Source of the DNA: Microbacterium invictum
Lineage (GTDB): Bacteria; Actinomycetota; Actinomycetes; Actinomycetales; Microbacteriaceae
Direction: 5' to 3'
Assembly (NCBI RefSeq): GCF_014197265.1
Contig: NZ_JACIFH010000001.1
Location: 2,542,001 to 2,606,000 of the forward strand
Length of the DNA stretch: 64,000 nt
Shown piece after piece: positions 46,671-59,436 of this stretch. Position numbers and translations under genes: made by a program. Numbering within the stretch: the stretch's first letter is position 1; each line of letters starts with the position of its first letter. The notes beneath the pieces were generated by a model, which saw nothing but the letters and a program-made list of their open reading frames with translations, had not been told where the DNA came from and searched no databases.

Positions 46671-47246
46671 GTGAGCCTCAGCCGCAAGCACAAGAAGGAA
46701 CTTCGCAAGCTTCAGGAGCAGGCCAACAACCTGTGGGAGGACCAGCAGGTTCTGCTGACCCAGGCCGGGTCCGTCGCCCGTGAGGCCGGACGTCAGCTGG
46801 GCACCTACAACCGCGAGTACGTCCAGCCCGTCGTGCAGCAGAAGTACGAGCGCTATGCGGCCCCGTATGTCGACCACAGTGTGAAGACCTCGAAGAGGGT
46901 CTACAACGAGACACTCGTTCCCGCGGCGGGTGCCGTCGTCGGATCGGCTCTGTCGGTGTGGGATGCCGCGAACGACACGCGTGCACGACTCGCAGCCGGA
47001 CGCGGGGTCGCGCCGGTCGACTTCGCCGACGTCCAGAAGCGTGCCGAAAAGCACGGCAAGGCGGCGGCACGGCGCTTCGGCGTGCAGGAAGTGCCCGCCA
47101 AGAAGGGCCTCAGCGCAGGTGCTGTCATCGCTCTCGTGTTCGGGATCGGCGCAGCTCTCGGCGTGCTCTACGCGGCGTGGCAGACGCTTCGTGCCGACGA
47201 CGAGCTGTGGGTGGCCGACGACCCGCTGCGCGCCCCCGACGCCTGA
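46671..47246 (+). CDS. CwsA-like membrane protein (predicted)
   Basis: 191 aa from a GTG preceded by GGGAGG. The N-terminal half is basic and helical (RKHKKELRKLQEQANNLWEDQQVLL, about residues 5-60), and a single C-terminal span (LSAGAVIALVFGIGAALGVLYAAWQTL, about 148-172) ends in a short acidic tail. Topology, size, orientation opposite to gyrA, and position between ppiA and the tRNA pair match mycobacterial cwsA (cell-wall synthesis and shape). Sequence identity was not checked, so the name is an inference from synteny and topology. Confidence 0.7.
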   Translation: MSLSRKHKKELRKLQEQANNLWEDQQVLLTQAGSVAREAGRQLGTYNREYVQPVVQQKYERYAAPYVDHSVKTSKRVYNETLVPAAGAVVGSALSVWDAANDTRARLAAGRGVAPVDFADVQKRAEKHGKAAARRFGVQEVPAKKGLSAGAVIALVFGIGAALGVLYAAWQTLRADDELWVADDPLRAPDA

Positions 47247-47249
47247 GCG

Positions 47250-47726
47250 GTGACAGACCCGCTCGATCGCGTCCGCGACGCCGCCGCGCAGCGCGGTCTC
47301 GATATCGAGTTGCGTGAGCGGCCGAACGCGCGCAGTCTGCCCGAGGCGGCGGCGCTGCTGGGCCTGGAACCGGCCGACATCATCAAGACGCTCGTGGTCA
47401 AGCGCTCCGATGACACCTACCTGTTCGCGCTGATCCCGGGCGACCGCGCGATCTCGTGGCCGAAGCTGCGCGCGGTGGTGGGTGTGAACAAGCTGCGGCT
47501 GCCCGAGCCCGAGCTGGCTTTGGCCGCCACCGGCTACGAGCGCGGAACGATCGTGCCCGTGGGCAGCACGACCGACTGGCCGGTGTACGCCGACACGACG
47601 ATCGCCGGCCGCCGTATCGCGATGGGTGCCGGCGCGCACGGCTACAGCATGTTCGTCGACGCCGACGCCCTGATCGCCGCCTACGGTGCGACGGTCACCG
47701 ACATCTCGCAACCGCTCGAGGGCTGA
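47250..47726 (+). CDS. YbaK/EbsC family aminoacyl-tRNA deacylase
   Basis: 158 aa from the GTG at 47250, 3 nt after the previous stop. The YbaK fold is visible in ARSLPEAAALLGLEPADIIKTLVVKRSDDTYLFALIPGDRAISWPKLRAVVG and GTIVPVGSTTDWPVYADTTIAGRRIAMGAGAHGYSMFVD. Known members hydrolyse mischarged Cys-tRNA(Pro) or similar. Co-transcribed with the CwsA-like gene. Confidence 0.93.
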   Translation: MTDPLDRVRDAAAQRGLDIELRERPNARSLPEAAALLGLEPADIIKTLVVKRSDDTYLFALIPGDRAISWPKLRAVVGVNKLRLPEPELALAATGYERGTIVPVGSTTDWPVYADTTIAGRRIAMGAGAHGYSMFVDADALIAAYGATVTDISQPLEG

Positions 47727-47740
47727 TCAACCGGCATCCA

Positions 47741-47845
47741 TCACCCCAGCCCGAGCGCGGCGATGATCTTCGGGAACTGCACAGCCACCGCCTGCCAGAG
47801 GATCTCCTCGTCCGTCCCGTCATAGTCATGCGCGACCAGCACCCG
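47741..47845 (-). pseudogene. HepT (DUF86) toxin C-terminal remnant
   Basis: On the minus strand, out of frame with the Nudix gene, the stretch R-VLVA-H-D-Y-DGTDEEILWQAVAV then QFPKIIAALGLG ends at a stop at 47741. It contains the HepT RX4HXY catalytic motif (R, four residues, H-D-Y) and the usual C-terminal DDEILW-like continuation. The N-terminal two thirds are missing; upstream of the Arg codon lies Nudix coding sequence. No MntA-type nucleotidyltransferase antitoxin gene is nearby. About 35 codons survive. Confidence 0.65.
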
Positions 47846-48257
47846 CCATCGTCAGCGCGATGTCGACCAGCTTGACGTGCGGAATCGTGCGGACGGACTT
47901 CACCGGAAACCACTCGGCGCGATCGGTCGTGCCGCCGACCTCGTTGCGCAGCTTGCCGCCGGTGATGTGCGCGCGGTACACGATCCGCAGCGTGTGCAGC
48001 GGATCGGGCGCAGGTTCGGGAATGCGGCGCGCGGCCGGGATCACGCGCGAATGCACGCCGAGCAGCCCGTCGAGCTTGACGCGGAACCCGGTCTCTTCGC
48101 GGACTTCGCGGCGGGCTGCGACCTCGGGATCCTCCCCGGGCTCAAGCCCACCGCCGGGCAGGGTCCAGGCGCCGCGGCGCCCTTCGTTCCAGTGCGCGAG
48201 CAGGATGTTGTCGCGCTCGTCGATGATGACGGCGTAGGCGGCGACGCGAAGGTCCAT
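47826..48257 (-). CDS. Nudix hydrolase
   Basis: 143 aa from the ATG at 48257. The Nudix box GGGLEPGEDPEVAARREVREETGF is canonical (GX5EX7REUXEEXGU). The last 20 nt overlap the hepT remnant in another frame, so the C-terminus (TMAGAGRA) may have been set by the junction. Substrate unknown. Next to tRNA-Ala. Confidence 0.9.
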   Translation of the reverse strand: MDLRVAAYAVIIDERDNILLAHWNEGRRGAWTLPGGGLEPGEDPEVAARREVREETGFRVKLDGLLGVHSRVIPAARRIPEPAPDPLHTLRIVYRAHITGGKLRNEVGGTTDRAEWFPVKSVRTIPHVKLVDIALTMAGAGRA

Positions 48258-48302
48258 CCCGCAACGATACCGACGCGGCACGCGGGGCAGAGCCTGAGGG
48301 AG

Positions 48303-48375
48303 TGGAGCCTAGGAGATTCGAACTCCTGACATCCTGCTTGCAAAGCAGGCGCTCTACCAACTGAGCTAAGGCCCC
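48303..48375 (-). tRNA. tRNA-Ala (TGC)
   Basis: 73 nt, cloverleaf complete: acceptor GGGGCCT/AGGCTCC, D arm GCTCAGTTGGTAGAGC, anticodon loop TTTGCAA (anticodon TGC), T arm with GTTCGAAT. CCA not encoded. Second tRNA after gyrA-DUF3566, as in other actinobacteria. Confidence 0.97.
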
Positions 48376-48390
48376 GAAGGGAAATTGCAG

Positions 48391-48464
48391 TGGGGCTACC
48401 AGGACTTGAACCTGGGACCTCTTCATTATCAGTGAAGCGCTCTAACCGCCTGAGCTATAGCCCC
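48391..48464 (-). tRNA. tRNA-Ile (GAT)
   Basis: 74 nt: acceptor GGGGCTA/TAGCCCC, D arm GCTCAGGCGGTTAGAGC, anticodon loop CTGATAA (anticodon GAT), T arm with GTTCAAGT. CCA not encoded. 15 nt upstream of tRNA-Ala on the same strand, probably one transcript. Confidence 0.97.
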
Positions 48465-48544
48465 GAATGGAGACCGACGTCACGTCGTCAACCTCCAAGA
48501 CTTTACCCGATCCTGCGACGATCCGAAAATCGCCGTCCGCCGGG

Positions 48545-48949
48545 TCAGTTCGAGGTGAAGCCGACGAGGAGGCCGCCGGTCACCTTGACCATCAGGTTGT
48601 AGATCCCTGCGACCACCGCGCCGAGCACCGTGACCACGATGAGGTTCAGGATCGCGACGATCGCACCGAACGCCATGACCTGCGGAAGGCTCAGGAACGA
48701 CGCGATCTTGAACTCGCCGCCGGTGAACGAGTCGAAGATCTCATCCACCCGGGCGATGAGGTCGGTGGTCTGCAGCACCATGAAGATCAGGAAGATCGAC
48801 ACGATCGTGACGATCGCGAGAGCCACCGCCGCCAGGAACGACAACTTCACCGCCGACCAGAAGTCCACGTAGACCAGCCGCAGGCGCACCTGCTTGGAAC
48901 TGGTCTTGCTCGATGATTTCTTGGCGAGCTTGTCGGCTACGGTGCTCAT
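48545..48949 (-). CDS. DUF3566 membrane protein
   Basis: 134 aa. A Ser/Lys-rich N-terminus is followed by two to three membrane spans (FLAAVALAIVTIVSIFLIFMVL and MAFGAIVAILNLIVVTVLGAVVAGIY). DUF3566 is always found next to gyrA in actinobacteria, here 8 nt downstream. Function unknown; in mycobacteria it is Rv0007. Confidence 0.93.
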   Translation of the reverse strand: MSTVADKLAKKSSSKTSSKQVRLRLVYVDFWSAVKLSFLAAVALAIVTIVSIFLIFMVLQTTDLIARVDEIFDSFTGGEFKIASFLSLPQVMAFGAIVAILNLIVVTVLGAVVAGIYNLMVKVTGGLLVGFTSN

Positions 48950-48957
48950 GCGTCAGG

Positions 48958-51531
<2,574 letters not shown>

Positions 51532-51586
51532 TGTGTTCTCTCACTTCGGTGGTCGGGGGTCACGGCGCGTGCGCCGGTCGACCACA

Positions 51587-53668
<2,082 letters not shown>

Positions 53669-53670
53669 TC

Positions 53671-53676
53671 ATTCTA
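53671..53676 (-). promoter_or_regulatory. Probable gyrB -10 box TAGAAT (minus strand)
   Basis: Minus-strand TAGAAT, a good match to TATAAT, in the 124-bp gap between dciA and gyrB. No clear -35. Confidence 0.5.
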
Positions 53677-53753
53677 TCGTGAAACCGATGCCTTCGGCGC
53701 GCTGAATGGCCCTGTGGCGCGCGAAAATCCTTCCGCATACCGTGGGACGTCCT

Positions 53754-54272
53754 TCAGCCGTAGGTATCGCGAGGACCCCGCCCTGGAACGGCTCTGGGGC
53801 CCCATTTCCAGGAGGGGACGTCCGGCCCCACGAAACGGACGGTGTGGACGCCGGCCTCGGGGAAGCGCCGGACGATCTCGGTCACGATCACCGCGCGCAT
53901 GAGGTGGAGGTTCTTCGCCCAGGCCGTCGAATCGCATTGCACCGTGAGGATGCCGTCGCCCAGGGCGACCGGATTCGCGTGTCGCGCGGTCTCTTCACCG
54001 GCCACCTGCTCCCACTGCAGGACCAGATCCTCCCGGGCCAGTTGCGAGTCCCACCCGGACTGCCGGGTGAGTTCGGCGAGCACGTCACCGACGCCCTTCG
54101 GGTCGCGCCCGCGGGTGAACGGCTGGTTCTCGTCGTCGTCCGAGCGCTTCCGGCGCCGGCGTTTCTTGGCGGCCGAAGGCTCAAGTCCGCGCAGGCGCAG
54201 GTAGGTGCCGATGGTCTCGGGGACGTCGCCGGCGGCGCCGGGCATCGGGTCGGGCACCGGCGCCTCAGCCAT
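53754..54272 (-). CDS. DUF721 protein, DciA-like replicative helicase operator
   Basis: 172 aa from the ATG at 54272, chosen because GAGG sits 6 nt upstream; an ATG at 54278 is possible. A basic N-terminus (KKRRRRKRSDD) precedes the DUF721 core (VLAELTRQSGWDSQLAREDLVLQWEQVAGEETARHANPVALGDGILTVQCDSTAWAKNLHLM). DciA proteins load or operate DnaB in bacteria without DnaC. Overlaps the recF 3' end; gyrB follows. Corresponds to mycobacterial Rv0004 by position. Confidence 0.9.
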   Translation of the reverse strand: MAEAPVPDPMPGAAGDVPETIGTYLRLRGLEPSAAKKRRRRKRSDDDENQPFTRGRDPKGVGDVLAELTRQSGWDSQLAREDLVLQWEQVAGEETARHANPVALGDGILTVQCDSTAWAKNLHLMRAVIVTEIVRRFPEAGVHTVRFVGPDVPSWKWGPRAVPGRGPRDTYG

Positions 54273-55470
54273 CGGCATCCTCGTCTCGGATGGTGCCGGC
54301 CTCGACGCGCACAGTGCGCGCGCGGAGCCCTTCGGGCACGTCCGCGTCGACGGCGGCGGTCACGATGACCTGCTCGAAATCGCCGACCAGGCCCGCAAGG
54401 CGGGTGCGCCGATCGACGTCGAGCTCGGCGAACACGTCGTCGAGGATGAGCACCGGATCGCCGAGCTGCGACTGCTCGCGCAGCAGGCGAGCGGATGCGA
54501 GGCGCAGCGCGAGCGCCACCGACCACGACTCGCCGTGCGACGCGTACCCCTTCACCGGCAGGCCGCGCACCCGCAGGATGAGGTCGTCGCGATGCGGCCC
54601 GACCAGCGTCACCCCGCGGTCGAGCTCGGCGGTGCGCTTGGCCGCGAGTGCCGCGCGGAACCGGTCGGCGACCTCGGCAGCGGTGGGCAGCGGGTCGGGC
54701 TCGGAGCCGGCGGAAGTGGGAGCGAACGGGGTGGCCGGCCCATCGGCATCCATCTCGTCTTCGGGATCGGCCCCGCCGATCGTCAGCGACCACTCGAGTT
54801 CGGGCTGGTGATCCGCGCCCGCGATCGCCGCGTACGCGTCGGCGACCGGCGCGGCAAGGTCTGCGGCCAGTGCCAGGCGCGCGCGGATGATGTCCGTGCC
54901 CAGCTGCACCAGCTTGTCGTCCCAGACCTCGAGCGTCGACAGGCCCTCGCCGCGGACACCGCGCGCCCGCGCCGATTTCAGCAGCGCCGTGCGCTGCCCC
55001 CGCACACGCTCGTAATCGGCGAGCACGCCGGCCATGCGGGGGGCCCGCTGGATGAGCAGCTGATCGGCGAACCGCCGCCGCGATGTGGGGTCGCCACGCA
55101 CGATCTGCAGGTCTTCCGGCGCGAACAGGACCACTTGGGCGTATCGCGGCAGCTCGGCCGACCGCACCGGCGATCCGTTCACCCTGGCCTTGTTCGAACC
55201 GGTGCGGTTGAGCTGCGCCTCCAGCTGCACGCGGCGATCGCCGTGAGCGAGCCGGGCGCGCACGAATGCGGCATCGGCCCCATGACGGACCATCGGCGCA
55301 TCCTGCGACACACGATGCGAGCCGAGCGTCGCGAAATATGCGATCGCCTCGGCCAGATTGGTCTTGCCCTGCCCGTTGCGGCCGACGAAGACGTTGGCAC
55401 CGGCGTGGAGTGAGAGTTCGACGGCCGCATAGTTGCGGAAGTCCACCAGACTCAATTGCTCCACGATCAC
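54265..55470 (-). CDS. recF: DNA replication and repair protein RecF
   Basis: 401 aa. Walker A VGRNGQGKTNLAEA (about 29-42), signature region VALALRLASARLLREQ, Walker B DPVLILDDVFAELD. The Ala/Asp-rich insertion near residues 235-265 (DPEDEMDADGPATPFAPTSAGSEPD) is not typical. Role: RecFOR-dependent repair of gapped DNA. dnaN lies 190 bp upstream; dciA overlaps the end. Confidence 0.96.
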   Translation of the reverse strand: MIVEQLSLVDFRNYAAVELSLHAGANVFVGRNGQGKTNLAEAIAYFATLGSHRVSQDAPMVRHGADAAFVRARLAHGDRRVQLEAQLNRTGSNKARVNGSPVRSAELPRYAQVVLFAPEDLQIVRGDPTSRRRFADQLLIQRAPRMAGVLADYERVRGQRTALLKSARARGVRGEGLSTLEVWDDKLVQLGTDIIRARLALAADLAAPVADAYAAIAGADHQPELEWSLTIGGADPEDEMDADGPATPFAPTSAGSEPDPLPTAAEVADRFRAALAAKRTAELDRGVTLVGPHRDDLILRVRGLPVKGYASHGESWSVALALRLASARLLREQSQLGDPVLILDDVFAELDVDRRTRLAGLVGDFEQVIVTAAVDADVPEGLRARTVRVEAGTIRDEDADG

Positions 55471-55556
55471 CAGATCACCCTATTCCGCGGCCCCGACGTC
55501 TCGCGCACGTCTCGACCCGTCTCTCCCGTCTCTCCGGCGAGAGTACAACTGGGCGC

Positions 55557-55585
55557 CGAGAGTACGGGTGTCACCCGTTCTCTCG
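55557..55585 (-). terminator. Hairpin, likely dnaN terminator
   Basis: CGAGAGTACGGGTG (55557-55570) pairs with CACCCGTTCTCTCG (55572-55585) at 13 of 14 positions. It lies about 75 bp downstream of the dnaN stop. Confidence 0.55.
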
Positions 55586-55611
55586 TCCACCCGTTGTTCT
55601 CTCGCCGATCG

Positions 55612-55658
55612 GCGCGATGCCGGCGGCGCGATGCCGGCGGCGCGATGCCGGCGGCGCG
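55612..55658. repeat. 14-bp tandem repeat, 3.3 copies
   Basis: Perfect head-to-tail units GCGCGATGCCGGCG starting at 55612, 55626 and 55640, plus a partial unit that ends 3 bp from the dnaN stop codon. Confidence 0.85.
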
Positions 55659-55660
55659 GA

Positions 55661-56803
55661 TCAGCGCAGGAGCAGGTTGGGCTGCAGCAGGTACTTGAAG
55701 CTCTCGGGCGTGCCCGAGGTCTGCGGGGTGATCAGGACCGGGCTCAGCTTGTTCGCGTTGTCGCTCGATGTGAACGTCACGCGCGCGAACTCGCTCTTGA
55801 CCGCGCCGAGCGCCTCGAGCAGGTACTGCGGGTTCAGGCCCAGGGTGACCTCGTCGCCGGTGAGCGTGGCGTCGACCGACTCGCTCGCGCGAGCCTGCTC
55901 GGTGCCCGACGCGTCCATCGAGACGCCGTCGGCCGAGAACGTGAACCGCAGCGGGGCCGAACGGTCGAGCACCAGCGAGACGCGGCGCACGGCCTCGGCC
56001 AGATCCGCGGTGTTGACGACCGCGTAGTGGTCGGTCTGCTCGGGGAACAGGCGACGCACGGGCGGGAAGTTGCCCTTGATCAGCAGCGACGTCACCGTCT
56101 TGTTGCCCGCGGTGAACGCGATGATCTCGCGGTCACCCGAACCCGAGAACGACACCTGGATGTCACCGGAGTGCGCGAACGTCTTGCCGACCTCGGTCAG
56201 GGTGCGGGCCGGAACCAGCGCGGTGGTGGAGTCGTCGCTGGCGACCGTGCCGCCGTCGAACGGAATCTCGCGAAGGGCCACGCGGTAGCGGTCGGTGGCC
56301 ACGAGGCTCAGCTGCGTGCCGGCGACCTCGAGCTGCACGCCGGTCAGCACCGGGGTCACATCGTCGCGCGATGCGGCGAAGGCGACCTGTGCGATGGCGG
56401 TTGCGAAGTCTTCGGCCGGGACGAGCCCGGAATCGCCGGAGACCTCGGGGATCGCCGGGTACTCCTGCACCGGCATCGAGGAGAGCGTGAAACGCGCCGA
56501 GCCGCAGCTGAGCAGGATGCCGCCGTCTTCGCCGATCTCGATCTGGATCGGAGCGTTGGGGAGGCGGCTCGCGATCTCGGAGAGCAGCCGGCCGTGCACC
56601 AGGATCGTGCCGGGTTCGTCGACGGTCGCCTCGATGGTCGTGCGGGCCGATGCCTCGTAGTCGAATGCCGAGAGCGAGAGTCCCTCTTCGGATGCTTCGA
56701 TCAGCACACCCGCCAGAATCGGCTGCGGGTTGCGCTGTGGCAGAAGCTTCACGACGAACGACACGGCCTCGCTGAACACGTCGCGATTCACGTGGAACTT
56801 CAC
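55661..56803 (-). CDS. dnaN: DNA polymerase III beta subunit (sliding clamp)
   Basis: 380 aa from a GTG at 56803 with AAGGGAGC upstream. Three clamp domains: MKFHVNRDVFSEAVSFVVKLLP at the N-terminus, LVHGRLLSEIASRLPNAPIQIE in domain I, and the C-terminal SPVLITPQ region for the conserved end. Role: processivity clamp. Next to oriC and the origin-distal side of recF. Confidence 0.97.
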   Translation of the reverse strand: MKFHVNRDVFSEAVSFVVKLLPQRNPQPILAGVLIEASEEGLSLSAFDYEASARTTIEATVDEPGTILVHGRLLSEIASRLPNAPIQIEIGEDGGILLSCGSARFTLSSMPVQEYPAIPEVSGDSGLVPAEDFATAIAQVAFAASRDDVTPVLTGVQLEVAGTQLSLVATDRYRVALREIPFDGGTVASDDSTTALVPARTLTEVGKTFAHSGDIQVSFSGSGDREIIAFTAGNKTVTSLLIKGNFPPVRRLFPEQTDHYAVVNTADLAEAVRRVSLVLDRSAPLRFTFSADGVSMDASGTEQARASESVDATLTGDEVTLGLNPQYLLEALGAVKSEFARVTFTSSDNANKLSPVLITPQTSGTPESFKYLLQPNLLLR

Positions 56804-56959
56804 TGGTGCTCCCTTGTCGGTGTGGCGGGCCTTCCCATGCTAGTGCCCGAACGCCACGAGTTCGGAAGTCGGGTTCCGACGGGTTCGTTCATCCCCAGGG
56901 TGATCGAAGTTGCTTTTCATGATGAAGATATTTGTCATGGTGTTAACCCCTGTGGAAAC

Positions 56960-56968
56960 TGTGGATAA
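56960..56968 (-). promoter_or_regulatory. DnaA box (perfect, TTATCCACA on the minus strand)
   Basis: TGTGGATAA on the plus strand beside the AT-rich stretch, preceded directly by the weaker TGTGGAAAC. Confidence 0.85.
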
Positions 56969-57035
56969 GTCGGGCGATGCCGCTCGGCGAGCGGAAACCA
57001 CACGCGTGTAAGTTGTGGGCGAGCTGCGGATGGCT

Positions 57036-57063
57036 GTACTTCCGCGTCTCCACGCGGAAGTAC
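57036..57063. repeat. Perfect 12-bp inverted repeat inside oriC
   Basis: GTACTTCCGCGT, loop CTCC, then ACGCGGAAGTAC; all 12 pairs match. No U-run on either side, so it is not an obvious terminator for dnaA. Confidence 0.85.
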
Positions 57064-57127
57064 CCTTCCTCACCGTCGTCCACAGAACACCGGCATCCGC
57101 TCACAGGAATTCGACTCCGACGCAAAG

Positions 57128-57136
57128 TTATCCACA
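57128..57136 (+). promoter_or_regulatory. DnaA box (perfect TTATCCACA)
   Basis: TTATCCACA followed two bases later by the variant CTGTCCACA (57139-57147), forming a close pair 92 bp from the dnaA stop. Confidence 0.85.
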
Positions 57137-57227
57137 GGCTGTCCACACTGTGCAGAACCGAATGATGAGGATCCGCTCGACGTGTGTCAAGAGCGGATCG
57201 GGGAATATACCGGTCGCCGGAGGCGGG

Positions 57228-58643
57228 TCAGCGGCCGACGCGGCCCAGCTGCGTGGTGATCTCGGAGACCTGGTTGTAGATCGAGCGGCGCTCTTTCATG
57301 AGTTCGCTGATCTTCTTGTACGCATACATGACCGTGGTGTGATCGCGGTTGCCGAACAGCTGGCCGATCTTGGGCAGGGAGAGATTCGTGCGCTCGCGGC
57401 ACAGATACATCGCGATCTGCCGGGCGGTGGCGACGGCCTGTGAGCGGCTCGACCCGTAGAGGTCGTCGACCGAGAGACGGAAGTACTGCGCCGTCGCCGT
57501 GATGATGTCGGTCGGCGAGATGATGTTCGCGTCGTCGGTGTCGACGATGTCGCGCAGCACGGTCTGGGCCAGCGAGATGTCGAGCGTCGAACGGTTCAGG
57601 CTCGCAAACGCCGACACGCGGATGAGTGCGCCCTCGAGCTCGCGGATGTTCGACGACACCTTCGTGGCGATGTACTCCAGCACCTCATCGGGAACCAGAA
57701 GCCGCTCGGACTGGGCCTTCTTGCGCAGGATCGCGATGCGGGTCTCGAGGTCGGGCGCCTGCACATCGGTGATCAGACCCCACTCGAACCGGCTGCGCAT
57801 GCGGTCTTCGAAGCCGGTCAGATGCCGTGGGGGCACATCGCTGGTGATCACGACCTGCTTGTCGTGGTCGTGCAGCGTGTTGAACGTGTGGAAGAACGCC
57901 TCTTGCGTCTCGGCGCGCCCCTGCAGGAACTGGATGTCGTCGATCAGCAGGATGTCGACATCGCGATAACGCGCCTGGAATGCCGAACCGCGGTTGTTGG
58001 CGATCGAGTTGATGAAGTCGTTCGTGAACTCTTCGCTGGAGACGTAGCGGACGCGGATGCCGGTGTACAGGCTCAGGGCGTAGTCGCCGATCGCGTGCAG
58101 CAGGTGCGTCTTGCCCAGCCCCGAGTCGCCGTAGATGAACAGCGGGTTATACGCCTTCGCCGGTGCTTCGGCCACGGCGACCGCTGCGGCATGTGCGAAG
58201 CGGTTGGACTGGCCGATGACGAAGTTGTCGAAGGTGTACTTCGGGTTGAGCCGTGTGTCGCTGCGGGATGCCGTGGACACCGGCTCGACGTACTCCTCCG
58301 TCGGCCGGGGCGCGGGCGCCGGTGCGGAGACCGACTGGATCGGCACAGGCATGGTCAGGTGCGCATCGGCCAGTTCCGGGTTGACGACGACGCGAAAAGT
58401 GGATGCCGCCGGTTCGGCGTGAACGTGGGCGAGCGCTTCCATGATGGGCGTCCGGAGCCGCTTGTTCATCTGCGCGGCCGTCAGCTCGTTCGGAACGTCG
58501 AGGTACAGGGTGCCGCTCATGACCCCCTGGGCGACGGCGAGGTTCAGGAAGCCCTGCAGCTGAGGAGTGACGCGGTCGTCGTCGGCGAGCACATCGAGCA
58601 CGGCGGTCCAGACGGGAACGTCCGGAAGTTCGTGCGGTGACAT
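57228..58643 (-). CDS. dnaA: Chromosomal replication initiator DnaA
   Basis: 471 aa. Domain I (residues 1-90), a variable domain II (Pro/Ala-rich, 100-130), AAA+ domain III with Walker [12 protein letters not shown] and Walker [14 protein letters not shown], and the DNA-binding domain IV with the DnaA signature [15 protein letters not shown] near the end. Role: binds DnaA boxes and opens oriC. A perfect DnaA box lies in its promoter, which suggests autoregulation. Confidence 0.98.
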   Translation of the reverse strand: MSPHELPDVPVWTAVLDVLADDDRVTPQLQGFLNLAVAQGVMSGTLYLDVPNELTAAQMNKRLRTPIMEALAHVHAEPAASTFRVVVNPELADAHLTMPVPIQSVSAPAPAPRPTEEYVEPVSTASRSDTRLNPKYTFDNFVIGQSNRFAHAAAVAVAEAPAKAYNPLFIYGDSGLGKTHLLHAIGDYALSLYTGIRVRYVSSEEFTNDFINSIANNRGSAFQARYRDVDILLIDDIQFLQGRAETQEAFFHTFNTLHDHDKQVVITSDVPPRHLTGFEDRMRSRFEWGLITDVQAPDLETRIAILRKKAQSERLLVPDEVLEYIATKVSSNIRELEGALIRVSAFASLNRSTLDISLAQTVLRDIVDTDDANIISPTDIITATAQYFRLSVDDLYGSSRSQAVATARQIAMYLCRERTNLSLPKIGQLFGNRDHTTVMYAYKKISELMKERRSIYNQVSEITTQLGRVGR

Positions 58644-58699
58644 GGCCCCCCCGGGGTCGTTCGTAGGTGTGCAGGTGAGAATCGATCCTATTTCACACC

Positions 58700-58708
58700 T
58701 GTGGATAA
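58700..58708 (-). promoter_or_regulatory. DnaA box in the dnaA promoter
   Basis: TGTGGATAA on the plus strand, 10 bp upstream of the likely dnaA -10 box, positioned to block RNA polymerase. Confidence 0.8.
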
Positions 58709-58829
58709 CTTGTCCGAGCCACGGTAGTCACCGCCGACGCGGGAGTGAAATCCACTGTAGGACCCGGCCGCGTGTCGCTGCCAGGGTCGGCACGGGTCGG
58801 TGGATAATGGCATGTTTGGCCGACCTGGT

Positions 58830-58858
58830 TTGGGATCTTCGCAGACTCGACGTATTCT
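58830..58858 (+). promoter_or_regulatory. rpmH operon promoter TTGGGA-N17-TATTCT
   Basis: TTGGGA (58830-58835), 17-bp spacer, TATTCT (58853-58858). This is the best sigma-70-type match in the window. The leader to rpmH is about 85 nt. Confidence 0.65.
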
Positions 58859-58950
58859 TAGTCGGTTGACTTATGCCTTCGGGCAGTCCCTTGTACCCAG
58901 TGTCCCCGGTCTTGAGCGTTCGGGTGACCGCCGATCCGGAGTGATCTCTC

Positions 58951-59088
58951 ATGAGCAAGCGCACTTTCCAGCCCAACAACCGCCGCCGCGCCAAGAAGCA
59001 CGGCTTCCGTGCCCGCATGCACACGCGTGCCGGCCGTGCAATCCTGTCGGCTCGCCGCGCCAAGGGGCGCACCGAGCTCTCGGCCTGA
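58951..59088 (+). CDS. rpmH: 50S ribosomal protein L34
   Basis: 45 aa. [19 protein letters not shown] then [20 protein letters not shown], the near-invariant L34 sequence. First gene of the rpmH-rnpA-yidD-yidC-jag-rsmG series, which is standard next to bacterial origins. Confidence 0.97.
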   Translation: MSKRTFQPNNRRRAKKHGFRARMHTRAGRAILSARRAKGRTELSA

Positions 59089-59097
59089 TCCCACACG

Positions 59098-59436
59098 GTG
59101 CTGGCGCGCGGGAATCGCATCACCCGCGGGGCGGAGTACAAGGCCGTCGTCCGCGGGGGTGCCCGGTGTGCCGGTGCACATACGGTGACCTATGTCGTCA
59201 CCGGCGCCGAACTGCGTGCTGCGCGGTTCGGTTTCATCGTGAGCAAGCAGGTCGGTGGAGCCGTGACACGCAATATGGTGCGTCGCCGCCTCAAGGCGAT
59301 CTGCGCCGAGTCGCTTCCCTCTGTGCGCGACGGCGCTGACGTGGTCATCCGCGCGCTGCCCGGGGCCGCATCGGCCGAGTTCCAGGATCTCCGTCGCGAG
59401 GTTCTGCGGTGCCTGGACCGGAGAGCGGCCGCGTGA
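59098..59436 (+). CDS. rnpA: Ribonuclease P protein component
   Basis: 112 aa from a GTG at 59098, 9 nt after rpmH. The RNP motif is visible as FIVSKQVGGAVTRNMVRRRLKAICAE. Role: protein subunit of RNase P for tRNA 5' processing. GTGA overlap with yidD. Confidence 0.95.
   Translation: MLARGNRITRGAEYKAVVRGGARCAGAHTVTYVVTGAELRAARFGFIVSKQVGGAVTRNMVRRRLKAICAESLPSVRDGADVVIRALPGAASAEFQDLRREVLRCLDRRAAA

Larger units (their letters stand above)
55471..55660. other. dnaN-recF intergenic region with hairpin and tandem repeat
   Basis: No gene is seen. It contains two CGAGAGTAC copies (55538-55546 and 55557-55565), a long hairpin at 55557-55585, and a 14-bp tandem repeat at 55612-55658. A recF promoter probably lies at its recF-proximal end but is not clear. 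Confidence 0.6.
56804..57227. other. Probable oriC (dnaN-dnaA intergenic region)
   Basis: No gene in 424 bases. It has an AT-rich stretch (about 56890-56945, including GATATTTGTCATGGTGTTAAC), two perfect DnaA boxes (56960-56968 and 57128-57136), weaker box-like sites TGTGGAAAC (56951), TCGTCCACA (57076) and CTGTCCACA (57139), and a perfect 12-bp hairpin (57036-57063). Between dnaA and dnaN this is the standard actinobacterial origin position. Confidence 0.85.
58644..58950. promoter_or_regulatory. dnaA-rpmH divergent regulatory region
   Basis: 307 bases without a gene. It holds a minus-strand TAGGAT (58690-58685) as the likely dnaA -10, a perfect DnaA box just upstream of it (58700-58708), a one-mismatch box GGTGGATAA (58799-58807), and the rpmH promoter (58830-58858). 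Confidence 0.75.
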
